DNA of 43,789 nt from Rhodococcus sp. ARC_M5 (GCF_022810405.1 NZ_JALGQE010000026.1:1-43789), one strand, 5' to 3'; numbered from the stretch's first letter, positions 24,431-32,562 are shown. The notes: generated from the letters alone by a model not told the origin. Program-made: numbers and translations.

Positions 24431-25558
24431 ATGGATTTCGAACTCAACGAAGAGCAGAAGCTGCTGCGCGACACCACTCGTGAGGTCCTCTCGCGGGCCT
24501 ACGACACCGAGAAGCGCAACAAGATCGTTGCCGGTGACCTGGGCTGGAGCACCGACGTCTGGAAGCAGTTGGCCGAGGTCGGCCTGCTGGGTCTGACGTT
24601 CGCCGAGGAAGACGGCGGTATGGACGCCGGTCCCGTGGAGATCATGGCTGTGATGACCGAGGTCGGACGACGGCTCGCGCCGGAGCCGATTCTCGACGCC
24701 GTGCTCGTCCCCGGCGGGTTGATCTCCGAGCTCGGCAGCGCCGAGCAGCGCGCGCGGCTTCTGCCGCCAGTGGCCGAGGGATCGTCGATGTTGGCGTTCG
24801 CGCACAACGAATCCGGCACCCGCTGGCCCAACATCGAGGTCGGCACCACCGCCACCGAGGACGGTGGATCGTGGTCGATCAACGGCGTCAAGAACCCGGT
24901 ACCGCACGGCGGAAGCGCAGACGTGATCGTCGTCAGTGCAACGCTGCCTGCCGGCGGAACAGGACTGTTCGTCGTCGACGCCGACGCGACCGGTGTGACG
25001 CGAAAGTCCTACGCCACCCACGACGGCCAGCGCGCCGCGCAGATCGAATTCGTCGACGTCGCCGCCGAACCGCTCGGTACCGCTGAGAACGCGGCCGCGG
25101 CGATCACCGGAGCGGAGGTGCGAGCGCAGGCCGCGCTGTGCGCCGAGGCGATCGGTGCGATGGAGGAGGCGCTGCGGCTGACCACCGATTACCTCAAGGC
25201 GCGCAAGCAGTTCGGGGTTCCGCTGGCCAAGTTCCAGGCGCTCACCTTCCGCGCCGCCGACATGTACGTGCTGCTCGAACTCGCCCGCAGCATGAGTCTG
25301 TACGCCACGATGTCGTTGGCGGACGGCAACGTCGACCCGACCATCGCGTCGCGCGCCAAGCTGCAGATCTCGCGGTCCGGTCGCAAGATCGGCCAGGAGG
25401 CCATTCAGTTGCACGGCGGAATCGGCGTCACCGCCGAATATCCGGTCGGGCACTACACCAGTCGACTGGTGGCCATCGAGCACACTCTCGGTGGTGCCGA
25501 CGAGCACCTGCGCATCCTGGCGTCGAAGGTCGCCGATCACGACCTCATCGGGATCTGA
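24431..25558 (+). CDS. Acyl-CoA dehydrogenase, putative non-catalytic partner subunit
   Basis: This 375-residue protein has the acyl-CoA dehydrogenase fold (MDFELNEEQKLLRDTTREV; KARKQFGVPLAKFQAL; LHGGIGVTAEYP). The substrate-loop motif is degraded (AFAHNESGTRWP in place of MTEPxxGSD). No Glu is visible at the equivalent catalytic position (GAEVRAQAALCAE), and the C-terminus lacks GSNE (HTLGGADEHLRIL). This fits the accessory chain of a FadE heterotetramer, with the upstream gene supplying catalysis. The start is the ATG at 24431, behind a weak GGGAGC. A strong terminator follows. Confidence 0.88.
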   Translation: MDFELNEEQKLLRDTTREVLSRAYDTEKRNKIVAGDLGWSTDVWKQLAEVGLLGLTFAEEDGGMDAGPVEIMAVMTEVGRRLAPEPILDAVLVPGGLISELGSAEQRARLLPPVAEGSSMLAFAHNESGTRWPNIEVGTTATEDGGSWSINGVKNPVPHGGSADVIVVSATLPAGGTGLFVVDADATGVTRKSYATHDGQRAAQIEFVDVAAEPLGTAENAAAAITGAEVRAQAALCAEAIGAMEEALRLTTDYLKARKQFGVPLAKFQALTFRAADMYVLLELARSMSLYATMSLADGNVDPTIASRAKLQISRSGRKIGQEAIQLHGGIGVTAEYPVGHYTSRLVAIEHTLGGADEHLRILASKVADHDLIGI

Positions 25559-25573
25559 CTGTCGTCGCAGACG

Positions 25574-25613
25574 CCTCGGGCCCGGCCACCTGGACAGGTG
25601 ACCGGGCCCGAGG
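25574..25613. terminator. Strong intrinsic terminator between convergent genes
   Basis: CCTCGGGCCCGG (25574-25585) pairs perfectly with CCGGGCCCGAGG (25602-25613), and the stem continues as CACCTG/CAGGTG to a tiny GA loop. On the plus strand it is followed by TCGTTTC. It lies between the dehydrogenase operon and the converging hydrolase gene and can serve both. Confidence 0.88.
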
Positions 25614-25630
25614 TCGTTTCGTGAGGGGTG

Positions 25631-26440
25631 TCAGCTGCCCGCATCCGCGGCGGCGACGAGGTCGGCCACGGCACCGGGGTTCGACACCAGGATGGCGTGC
25701 GAGCCCGGTACCTCGGTCACCTGAGCGCCGGCCCGCTGCGCCATGAACCGTTCGGCCGAGGCCGGAATGATCTGATCCTGCTGGGGGATCAACGCCCACG
25801 ACGGGGTGTTCGCCCAGGACGGGGGACCGCTCGGCTCGAGCAGTGCGCCTGCGGCAATCGTCTTCTGGTGCGCAGCCATGCGCGCGGCCTGCTCCTCGGT
25901 GACGTCCGGGGCGAAGAAGGGTCGGAACAGGGCGGGCGTGATGTACGAGTCGACGTTCTTACCGATGATGTTCGACGCGTCGTCGACGATCGACAGGCCG
26001 ATCACCGGCGGTACCAGCGCGGTCACCGGGAATCGGATGGGGTCGAGTTCGAGGGCGACGGGTTCGCCTTCGACGGGCATGAACGCGGCGACGTAGACCA
26101 GGGCCTCCACGTTGTCGGCATGGACGTTGCTGATCACCTTGCCGCCGTACGAGTGGCCCACCAGCACCACCGGTCCGTCGATGCTCTCGACCACATCGGT
26201 GACCGAAGCCGCGTCGACCGACGGCCCACGCAGCGAGTTGTCCGCCGTCACCACCGGGTAGCCGCGGCCGCGGAGGTTCTCGGCGACGCCGTCCCAGCTG
26301 GTGTTGTCCGCGAACGCACCGTGCACCAGCACGACGGTCGGGAGCTCCTGCGCGGCTGCGGGTGCGACGCCGATTCCGACCATCGATCCCACGGTCAGCC
26401 CCGCGGTCGCGAGGAGTGTGGTCAACTTCGGTTTCGTCAT
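25631..26440 (-). CDS. Secreted alpha/beta hydrolase
   Basis: About 269 residues with a Sec-type signal peptide ending near APAAAQE, then the hydrolase fold. VLVHGAFADNTSW forms the oxyanion loop, VGHSYGGKV the nucleophile elbow (Ser in GHSYG), PQQDQIIP the acid region and PGSHAILVSNP the catalytic histidine. It resembles the esterase/haloperoxidase-like hydrolases common in actinomycetes; the substrate is unknown. ATG 26440 (MTKPKLTTLL) is preferred, with a GTG at 26446 two codons upstream as alternative. It is divergent from the phosphodiesterase gene. Confidence 0.88.
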   Translation of the reverse strand: MTKPKLTTLLATAGLTVGSMVGIGVAPAAAQELPTVVLVHGAFADNTSWDGVAENLRGRGYPVVTADNSLRGPSVDAASVTDVVESIDGPVVLVGHSYGGKVISNVHADNVEALVYVAAFMPVEGEPVALELDPIRFPVTALVPPVIGLSIVDDASNIIGKNVDSYITPALFRPFFAPDVTEEQAARMAAHQKTIAAGALLEPSGPPSWANTPSWALIPQQDQIIPASAERFMAQRAGAQVTEVPGSHAILVSNPGAVADLVAAADAGS

Positions 26441-26584
26441 GCCCACAACCTGTCACACGCCAGAAGTTCGTGCGGTGTTCACCGCCGAGATTCGACCAGC
26501 TTTTTCTCAGTGAACGCTCGTATGCTTGGCTTGCAGCAGTGGCGTTCGTCCGACCCGGGCGATCGTAAAACGGTAGGTCCGATC

Positions 26585-27511
26585 GTGAGCGAGAGTTCGA
26601 TGAAGTCTCGGATGGCCGAGTACCCACGCCCCCATCACTGCTTGTTGCACGTCAGCGACACCCATCTCGTCGATGGTGGTGGTCGGTTGTACGGCGGCGT
26701 GGACAGTGAGCTGCGGCTCGAGCAGGTGATGACCGACGTACGAAACTCTGGTGTGCGGCCCGACGCGTTGGTGTTCACCGGAGACCTGACAGACAAAGGC
26801 GAGCCCGGTGCGTACGAGAAACTGCGGGCGTTGGTCGAGCCGGTGGCCGAGGAACTCGGCGCGCAGATCGTCTGGGCGATGGGCAATCACGACGACCGCG
26901 CGACGTTCCGCCAGAAGCTGCTCGACGCCGAACCGACGGGGCAGTCCATCGATCGTGTGCACGACGTCGACGGTCTTCGTGTCGTGACTCTCGACACGAC
27001 GGTTCCCGGACGCCATCACGGCGAACTCGGTGACGAGCAATTGGCCTGGCTCGCAGACACGCTCGCCACCCCCGCAGAATTCGGCACGATTCTCGCGATG
27101 CATCATCCGCCGGTGCCGACGGTGCTCGATCTTGCGGTACTGGTCGAACTGCTCGATCAACCGCGCCTGGCGGACGTACTGCGCGGAACCGATGTGCGCT
27201 CCATTCTTGCCGGGCACCTGCACTATTCGACGACGGCCACGTTCGCGGGCATTCCCGTCTCGGTGGCGTCGGCCACGTGCTACACCCAGGATCTGAACGT
27301 GCCCGCAGGCGGACTACGGGGCCGCGACGGTGCCCAGGGATACAACCTCGTCCACGTCTACGAGGACACCGTCGTGCACTCGGTGGTGCCGACGGGCTCG
27401 TACGACACTGTGGGAGAACCTGTCTCGGCTCAGGAGACCGCGCGCAGGCTGAGCGAGGCGGGAGTCACCATCGCAGACAGTGCTCGGCGAAAGACGTTCA
27501 GCGACGCCTAG
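26585..27511 (+). CDS. cpdA: Class III cyclic-nucleotide phosphodiesterase, Rv0805-like metallophosphoesterase
   Basis: About 308 residues with a complete calcineurin-like metal site: LLHVSDTHLVDGG near residue 20, VFTGDLTDKGEP near 60, GNHDDRA near 100, MHHPPVP near 175 and ILAGHLHYSTTATF near 212. Many stretches (RPDALVFTGDL, VASATCYTQDLNV, GRDGAQGYNLVHVY) match mycobacterial Rv0805 as I recall it. That enzyme hydrolyses 2',3'- and 3',5'-cyclic nucleotides. The start is uncertain: GTG 26585 has a GGTAGG upstream, and ATG 26600 and 26612 are alternatives. The stop overlaps the converging cpsY stop by 4 bases. Confidence 0.9.
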   Translation: MSESSMKSRMAEYPRPHHCLLHVSDTHLVDGGGRLYGGVDSELRLEQVMTDVRNSGVRPDALVFTGDLTDKGEPGAYEKLRALVEPVAEELGAQIVWAMGNHDDRATFRQKLLDAEPTGQSIDRVHDVDGLRVVTLDTTVPGRHHGELGDEQLAWLADTLATPAEFGTILAMHHPPVPTVLDLAVLVELLDQPRLADVLRGTDVRSILAGHLHYSTTATFAGIPVSVASATCYTQDLNVPAGGLRGRDGAQGYNLVHVYEDTVVHSVVPTGSYDTVGEPVSAQETARRLSEAGVTIADSARRKTFSDA

Positions 27512-28989
27512 CGCTGTTCGCGTTCCCAGGGCGCGACGATGGGGAAGTACTTGTCCAGGAACTGTGTGACGGTACGGGTGCGTAGATCCAGGTCGACTTC
27601 GGGGAAGCTGCCGTCGTTGAGGCAGAAGAAGTCCACGGATCGCTTCGGGAGCAGCTTCTCCATCAGTTCGAGGCCTGCAACCGACGTGGTGTCGATGTAC
27701 CTGACCTTCGCATCCTTCTGGACCACCGCGCGGCCGCTCATCAATGCGTAGTAGTGGTACAGCGAGTTCGTCACCGAGATGTTGGTACTCGCGCGGAACG
27801 CACTCGCGGCCGTGGACGCGAACTCGTCCGGAAACTCGTTCTCCATTTCCTGCATCACGCTGCGCCGCAACGGGGTTGCCGCATGTTCGAGGTGCCGGGT
27901 GGTGGTCATCCCGAAGCGGTTCTGGAGGATTCGCCGGTTCACGCGCGCCGCGTTCTCGAAGCCGCTGCGGTCGGCGTCGCTGTAGCCCAACCCGATTCGC
28001 GTGGTCGCCTCGATGAACATGCTGATTCCGCCTGGGGAGAAGAACATCGACGGACTGACCGGTCTACCGAAGAACATGTCGTCGTTCGAGTACAGGAAGT
28101 GCTCGGACAAGCCGGGGATGTGGTGCAGCTGGCTTTCGACGGCCTGCGAATTGTGGGTCGGCAGAACGGAGGTGTCGACGAAGAAGGCCTCGCTCGGCAC
28201 GAACGTCACCTTGGGATGGTCGGCGAGCCACGCCGGCCTCGGCGAGTCGGTGGCCACGAAGATGCGCCTGATCCACGGTGCGTAGAGGTGGATCGACCGC
28301 AGCGCGTACTTCAGTTCGTCGATCTGCCGATAGCGAGCCGCCGAGTCGTCACCCTCACCGACGACGTAGTTCGCCATCTGCCGCGCCCGCTGCGCCTGAA
28401 ATTCCGCCGAGGAGCCGTCGACCCAGGAGAAGACGATGTCGATGTCGAAATTGATGTCCGACGCGTGGTCGGCGAACATGTTCTCGATGGTCGGCCACGT
28501 TCTGCCGAAGCGTTCGACTGTACCGCGGACGGCCTCGTCGGGCCGAATGTTGCGCCTGGTCAGAGAGTTCTCGATCGGCAGCACGATCTCGGACGGGGAG
28601 AACGACCACAGTTCGATCTGCACCGCCGTCGACGCGCCGTAGTACAGGCCGCTGAACGGCTCGACGCGTGGGCGGTACAGGCGCACGATGCGTGCGTTCG
28701 CGGACGGCGAGAGCGTGCCGTCGGCCACCAGAACTGCTTTTCCGCGGGCGTCGACGGTCTTGGAGTAGAACGGCTCGGCGCGGCAGGCGTGTACCAGTGC
28801 GGTGGTCAGCGCGTCGCGGGCACCCAGTTCGATGGCGATGACGGGCCGTTCGTCGTTGCCGCGAACGAGTAGGTACTTGATGCGTGCGGCGTCGAGCACG
28901 GCGCGCACGAACAGCAGATCCTCGACCATCGCCTGGTGCGGGGTGGTGGAGGTGATGGTCAGTGCGTAGCGGCCGTCGTGGCTGACCAC
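27508..28989 (-). CDS. cpsY: Stealth-family phosphotransferase CpsY (exopolysaccharide phosphotransferase)
   Basis: 493 residues from the GTG at 28989. The Stealth conserved regions are visible: DIDIVFSWVDGSS (CR1, near 182), ELKYALRSIHLYAPWIRRIF then ATDSPRPAWL (CR2), LEHAATPLRRSVMQEM (CR3) and DFFCLNDGSFP (CR4). These proteins transfer sugar-1-phosphates in capsule or exopolysaccharide synthesis. The same frame stays open upstream to 29160 with no ATG, GTG or TTG. A GGAAGG (29118-29113) sits six bases from an in-frame ATC at 29106, which would give 532 residues. Tail-to-tail placement with the Rv0805-like gene matches mycobacterial order. Confidence 0.9.
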   Translation of the reverse strand: MVSHDGRYALTITSTTPHQAMVEDLLFVRAVLDAARIKYLLVRGNDERPVIAIELGARDALTTALVHACRAEPFYSKTVDARGKAVLVADGTLSPSANARIVRLYRPRVEPFSGLYYGASTAVQIELWSFSPSEIVLPIENSLTRRNIRPDEAVRGTVERFGRTWPTIENMFADHASDINFDIDIVFSWVDGSSAEFQAQRARQMANYVVGEGDDSAARYRQIDELKYALRSIHLYAPWIRRIFVATDSPRPAWLADHPKVTFVPSEAFFVDTSVLPTHNSQAVESQLHHIPGLSEHFLYSNDDMFFGRPVSPSMFFSPGGISMFIEATTRIGLGYSDADRSGFENAARVNRRILQNRFGMTTTRHLEHAATPLRRSVMQEMENEFPDEFASTAASAFRASTNISVTNSLYHYYALMSGRAVVQKDAKVRYIDTTSVAGLELMEKLLPKRSVDFFCLNDGSFPEVDLDLRTRTVTQFLDKYFPIVAPWEREQR

Positions 28990-29160
28990 GTCGGAGCGTT
29001 CGCTCAGTCGTGCTGCGGATGCTGCTGATTCTCGGGTGACGGCATCGTTGGTCTCGTGCTCCGGTGGAACGAGGTAGATATCGTGCGGGGCAGAAGACGA
29101 GGTGATGGCGTTCCTTCCGGAGTGTGCGCGCTGGCCGAGGAAACCCGGTGCTCGGTCAGT

Positions 29161-29523
29161 CTAATGCAGGTCCGGGGCATTCTTGACGCGCTGCGGTAGA
29201 ACCCAGCTCGCCGCGATCAGGCCCACCGCAACTCCGGCAGCGTCGGCGAGAGCGTCGGCGACCGATCCGGAGCGTCCCAGAGGCAGGATCGCCTGCAGGA
29301 ACTCCGACACCACCGCGAACGCCGACACCCACAGTACGGTCCTGACCCAGTCGATTCCGGCGAGTCGGGACGTATACGCGAGAGCCGCGAACAGGATGCA
29401 GTGAATGATCTTGTCGCTGTGCTCGAATCCCGAGGGCACACCGGACGCAGGCGTGAAGAGCACGATCAGCGCGACGACGAAGGTGACGGCCAGGGGAATT
29501 CGATACGTCGTCGGCGAGAACAC
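29161..29523 (-). CDS. VanZ family membrane protein
   Basis: This small 120-residue membrane protein has about four hydrophobic segments. The VanZ-like signature is DKIIHCILFAALAY followed by EFLQAILPLGRSGSVADALA and a final helix. VanZ proteins are linked to teicoplanin resistance in enterococci, but most bacterial homologues have no proven role. The start is a GTG at 29523. It lies upstream of cpsY in the same direction and 9 bases downstream of the methyltransferase stop, so the three genes may be one transcript. Confidence 0.85.
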   Translation of the reverse strand: MFSPTTYRIPLAVTFVVALIVLFTPASGVPSGFEHSDKIIHCILFAALAYTSRLAGIDWVRTVLWVSAFAVVSEFLQAILPLGRSGSVADALADAAGVAVGLIAASWVLPQRVKNAPDLH

Positions 29524-29532
29524 CGCCCGAGT

Positions 29533-30189
29533 TTACCGGCGCTGCAGCACCACGACCGTGTCGATGCGCTCATCGCCGTCGGGCGTCATGCGGGTGCGAT
29601 GCTCGGCGTGGATCACCTCGAACCCGTCGCCGGCCGCAGCGACGACCGGTTCCGGAGCGAACAGCCGGTGTTTGGCCGGGTGCTGCGAGGCGTGGCTGTC
29701 ACTGGGACTGTGCCCGACGATCAACAGGCGTCCCTTCGGTGCAACCGCTGCGGCGAACCTGCGGGTGGTCAACTCGAGCTCGTCCGGTGGCACCTGCAGG
29801 AAGTGCACCGACACCAGATCGAACGCACCGGCCGGGGGTGTCCAGTCCAGAACGTCTTCCTGTTGCCAGTTCACCGTCGGTGTCTGCGGCTCGAGTGCCT
29901 GTTGTGCTGCGCGAGCGCGACCGAGGGCGACATCGGAGATGTCGACGCCGGTCACGTTCCATCCTTCACCGGCGAGCCACAGGGAGTCGGCACCTTCGCC
30001 GCAGCCGATATCCAGGGCGCGGCCCGGAGTCAGCGTGGACGCTTCCTGAACCAACACGGCGTTGGGATTTCCGCTCCAGACGGTGGTGCGTTGGTTGTAG
30101 AGGTTGTCCCAGAATGCTTCGTCGAAGGCACCGTTCTCGAAATCCGGCTCCGCGGGGGTCCGGTCGGCGGCGTGCGTGTGGTCGGCCAT
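29533..30189 (-). CDS. Class I SAM-dependent methyltransferase
   Basis: 218 residues from the ATG at 30189. The SAM-binding motif I is ALDIGCGEGADSLWLA near residue 60, and the acidic loop VTGVDISDVALGRARAA follows. Then come a QQEDVLDW segment and FDLVSVHFLQVP. It resembles TehB/thiopurine-methyltransferase-like enzymes with a FWDNLYNQRTTVWSGNPN lead-in; the substrate is unknown. An in-frame ATG at 30228 would add 13 residues but overlaps the AT-rich promoter region. It is divergent from the phosphoribosyltransferase. Confidence 0.87.
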   Translation of the reverse strand: MADHTHAADRTPAEPDFENGAFDEAFWDNLYNQRTTVWSGNPNAVLVQEASTLTPGRALDIGCGEGADSLWLAGEGWNVTGVDISDVALGRARAAQQALEPQTPTVNWQQEDVLDWTPPAGAFDLVSVHFLQVPPDELELTTRRFAAAVAPKGRLLIVGHSPSDSHASQHPAKHRLFAPEPVVAAAGDGFEVIHAEHRTRMTPDGDERIDTVVVLQRR

Positions 30190-30220
30190 GGTCCGAGAAT
30201 GCCCGCTCGCAGCCGGGTAC

Positions 30221-30234
30221 GCAAACATATTTGC
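30221..30234. promoter_or_regulatory. AT-rich inverted repeat in a divergent promoter
   Basis: GCAAA-CATA-TTTGC is a perfect 5-base inverted repeat in an unusually AT-rich stretch between the divergent methyltransferase and phosphoribosyltransferase starts. A similar half site, GGCAAAATTG, follows at 30240. It could be an operator or simply promoter -10 material; no regulator is recognised. Confidence 0.3.
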
Positions 30235-30272
30235 TCGATTGGCAAAATTGGGGATGAGTAAAGTTGTGCGTC

Positions 30273-30746
30273 ATGACCGAACAGGAACGTGAAGTACTGA
30301 CGTGGGCGACGTTCGGGGATGCCTCGCGCGAACTCACCGAGCTGATCGTCGACGACGGGTTCGTGCCGGACATCGTCATCGCGATCGCTCGCGGTGGACT
30401 CATTCCCGCCGGTGCCATCTCCTACGCGATGGGCGTCAAGGCTGCGGGCACTCTCAACGTCGAGTTCTACTCCGACATCGAGGAGACCCTGCCCGATCCC
30501 GTTGTTCTCGAACCACTTCTGGACACCGACGCGATCGTCGGCAAGAAATTGCTCGTGGTCGACGACGTCGCCGATTCCGGCCGCACACTGGCTCTGGTCA
30601 TCGATCTACTGAAGGCTCACACCGCCGACGTGCGGTCAGCCGTGATCTACACCAAGCCCAGAACCATTGTGCAGCCGGACTACTCGTGGCGTGAAACCGA
30701 CAAGTGGATCAATTTCCCATGGTCCACGTTGCCGGTCATCACTTGA
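30273..30746 (+). CDS. Phosphoribosyltransferase (xanthine-guanine type)
   Basis: This 157-residue protein has the type I PRTase fold. The PRPP-binding motif is KKLLVVDDVADSGRTLALV near residues 90-108, and the flexible-loop region SYAMGVKAAGTLNVEFYSDI precedes it. The C-terminal WRETDKWINFPW is typical of the XGPRT-like group. It probably salvages a purine base with PRPP. ATG 30273 has no strong Shine-Dalgarno. Its last 32 codons (30648-30743) have a diverged partial copy at 32563-32658, which suggests recombination or insertion at this 3' end. Confidence 0.9.
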   Translation: MTEQEREVLTWATFGDASRELTELIVDDGFVPDIVIAIARGGLIPAGAISYAMGVKAAGTLNVEFYSDIEETLPDPVVLEPLLDTDAIVGKKLLVVDDVADSGRTLALVIDLLKAHTADVRSAVIYTKPRTIVQPDYSWRETDKWINFPWSTLPVIT

Positions 30747-30826
30747 GTCGTTCGTTCGAGACGATTCGGCCGCCGGGGTCGGGGCCGGAAACGCCCGAGT
30801 TTTCCAACACGAAAGGTCCTCGAGCT

Positions 30827-31132
30827 ATGACCACCAGTAGGGGGCGAGTGAGTCGATACGCGGTCGAAGAAGGCTGGGGAATCATCGACTCGGATGATAC
30901 GCCCGGCGGATGCCTCATTCAGGCCCTCAATATTCACACGCCATCCGGAACCCTCAACGCTGGAGACGAAGTCGACTTCGAGTGGGAACCGCTGCCTGCG
31001 GGAGTCGAAGAAGAGCTGTTCCGGTCCGCTGCACTCTCCGTACGCCGAGCCGGGGCTGCCAAAGAGCCTCCTCCTGCTCTCGATGATGATCGACCCAAGT
31101 TCATCGGCGGAGCGTGGACCTGGAAGACGTAG
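30827..31132 (+). CDS. Small protein with a degenerate cold-shock (OB-fold) domain
   Basis: 101 residues from the ATG, with GAAAGG 10 bases upstream. Residues 5-65 follow the cold-shock pattern: GRVSRYAVEEGWGIIDSDD stands where GTVKWFNxEKGFGFI would be, and LNAGDEVDFEWEP where LxEGQxVxFE would be. RNP1 aromatics are partly lost (GWGII) and RNP2 is replaced (GCLIQAL), so classical single-stranded nucleic-acid binding is doubtful. The C-terminal 30 residues are Pro/Asp-rich and end in FIGGAWTWKT. It lies within the candidate islet after the phosphoribosyltransferase. Confidence 0.75.
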   Translation: MTTSRGRVSRYAVEEGWGIIDSDDTPGGCLIQALNIHTPSGTLNAGDEVDFEWEPLPAGVEEELFRSAALSVRRAGAAKEPPPALDDDRPKFIGGAWTWKT

Positions 31133-31492
31133 TCCGCAGGCCAGGTCATCTGTGTTCGTCTGCTCTGCAGAGAGTTTCGCGATCCGCCAGTGCCCGCTGG
31201 TCTGTGTGCGGGCTTTTCCGATTTCACGCCGATTGCGGTACTGGGTTGTGTCCCAGCGTTTCCGCGGTTGCGAGCACTAAGAGTGGGCCGGTTGACGGAA
31301 CCCGGAAACGCCGCCGAGCGACCATCGCTATCACCGCGACGTTTCCCACCGACGAAGCAGACGACCCCCAATTCAGATATCCCGGCGCTGAGGGGGTCGG
31401 CCTGGACCTGACCGGTTGCGATCCTGCTCCCGCAGGTAAGTGACCGACTCGCCGAACAACGCGGAGGATCGGCAGAGGACTACTCCGACACG
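31133..31492. other. Non-coding or decayed stretch within the candidate islet
   Basis: These 360 bases follow the cold-shock-like gene. They begin with a region ending in an intrinsic terminator at 31192-31217. The remainder shows no convincing coding frame: several frames are open over short distances but have no family resemblance. One frame (that of the 61-residue gene) is interrupted by a TGA near 31408, so a decayed gene is possible. Confidence 0.5.
31192..31217 (+). terminator. Intrinsic terminator after the cold-shock-like gene
   Basis: GCCCGC (31192-31197) pairs with GCGGGC (31208-31213) over a 10-base loop, directly followed by TTTT (31214-31217). It lies 60 bases after the stop of the cold-shock-like gene on the same strand. 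Confidence 0.65.
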
Positions 31493-31678
31493 GTGTCGAT
31501 CACTCCCACCGATGACAGCAATGCGCATTGGGCCGTCGCGGCGCAGACCCACGGCGAGGACGAGGCCGTCGAGTTGGCGAATCAGGCCGCCGCAATTGTG
31601 GTCGACCTGTTCAACAGCATGCCCAGCGGGCCAGAAGACGTCGTCTTCCGAGCCAACGTCGCCGAACCCGCACGCTGA
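31493..31678 (+). CDS. Small hypothetical protein
   Basis: 61 residues from a GTG start. It has acidic, Ala-rich composition with a predicted helix (EDEAVELANQAAAIVVDLF) and no recognised domain. The codon pattern looks genuine, but no Shine-Dalgarno precedes the GTG. The same frame is open back to about 31411 without another start, so the gene could be truncated at its 5' end. It lies inside the candidate islet and converges on the DUF2510 gene. Confidence 0.4.
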   Translation: MSITPTDDSNAHWAVAAQTHGEDEAVELANQAAAIVVDLFNSMPSGPEDVVFRANVAEPAR

Positions 31679-31700
31679 CGTGTCACCTGGGGTGACGTCC

Positions 31701-32438
31701 TTACCGGGTGAGGTCCACGACGCACGCGTCGACGGCCTGCACGTCGGGGTCGCCGGGGGAGATATTTAACTCGGAGCTGGCTCGCGGCCAGCTCGTGGTG
31801 TTTCGTGCTCCTCCGGTCGAGGAGTAAACGGTGCCGTTTGCGATGACCCAGACATCGGATCTGTTCTCGACCCGACCGGTGGTGTCGACGGTAGTTCCGC
31901 CGATGTAGGTGTAGTCGCCGCCGTCGATGACGGTGCCGTTGGTCAGGGTCAGCCCGGATTCGGAAAAGCCGGAGGCGACCAGATCCACGAGCGACTGATT
32001 CGCTGGGGCACATCGGGGATCGGATGTATACGTCGCGGGAGCCGGGGGAGGGGCGGCCACAGCTGAGGTGGTCGTGGTCGGCGGGACGGTGGTGGTGGAA
32101 GGGGCGGGCGTCGACGTCCGTTGCGCTGCAGCGCTCGACGTCGTGGACGGTGCAGCGGCCTGAGAGTCGTCGGCGGGCTCGTCGTCGCCGAAGACGGCAC
32201 CGAGCACGCCGATCACGACGAACGCGCAGACGACGCCGCCGATGATCTTGACCGAACGGGGGACGCCTGACCGGTCGGGCTGGCCGGGTTCATCGGGACC
32301 GGTGGGAGCTGGTTCCTCTGCTGTCGGCCCGGCGGCGGGTTGTGTGTGTTCGGTCCATTGGGTTCCGTCCCAGTATCTGATCAGTCCTGGTTCGCTCGGG
32401 TCTGGGTGCCATCCGGGCGGGGGTGTGGGGCTGGTCAT
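31701..32438 (-). CDS. DUF2510 membrane protein with Ser/Thr/Pro-rich linker
   Basis: 245 residues. The N-terminus is a DUF2510 domain (TPPPGWHPDPSEPGLIRYWD then GTQWTEHTQP). A Pro-rich cytoplasmic stretch and one transmembrane helix near residues 65-85 (IIGGVVCAFVVIGVLGAVF) follow. After that come a low-complexity linker of Ser, Thr, Ala and Pro and a C-terminal extracytoplasmic domain of about 95 residues with two cysteines (DPRCAPAN and VDACVVDL). The function is unknown; the layout suggests a wall-spanning sensor or anchor. ATG 32438 is chosen because DUF2510 begins there. Confidence 0.8.
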   Translation of the reverse strand: MTSPTPPPGWHPDPSEPGLIRYWDGTQWTEHTQPAAGPTAEEPAPTGPDEPGQPDRSGVPRSVKIIGGVVCAFVVIGVLGAVFGDDEPADDSQAAAPSTTSSAAAQRTSTPAPSTTTVPPTTTTSAVAAPPPAPATYTSDPRCAPANQSLVDLVASGFSESGLTLTNGTVIDGGDYTYIGGTTVDTTGRVENRSDVWVIANGTVYSSTGGARNTTSWPRASSELNISPGDPDVQAVDACVVDLTR

Positions 32439-32562
32439 CGGTGTCCGTTCTTCGCGCTCAATGATGTTCGTCGGATCGCCTGTTGAAGACGCTCGCAACC
32501 CTAAGCGTCGATGTCGTGCGATTTCGGCGCCGCCGGAGAACCGCGTCGCGCGGTCGTGCTCA

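Noticed and set aside
25628..26584. Upstream extension of the phosphodiesterase frame
   Set aside because: The extension is antisense to the secreted hydrolase and has no homology; the protein family starts near 26585-26612.
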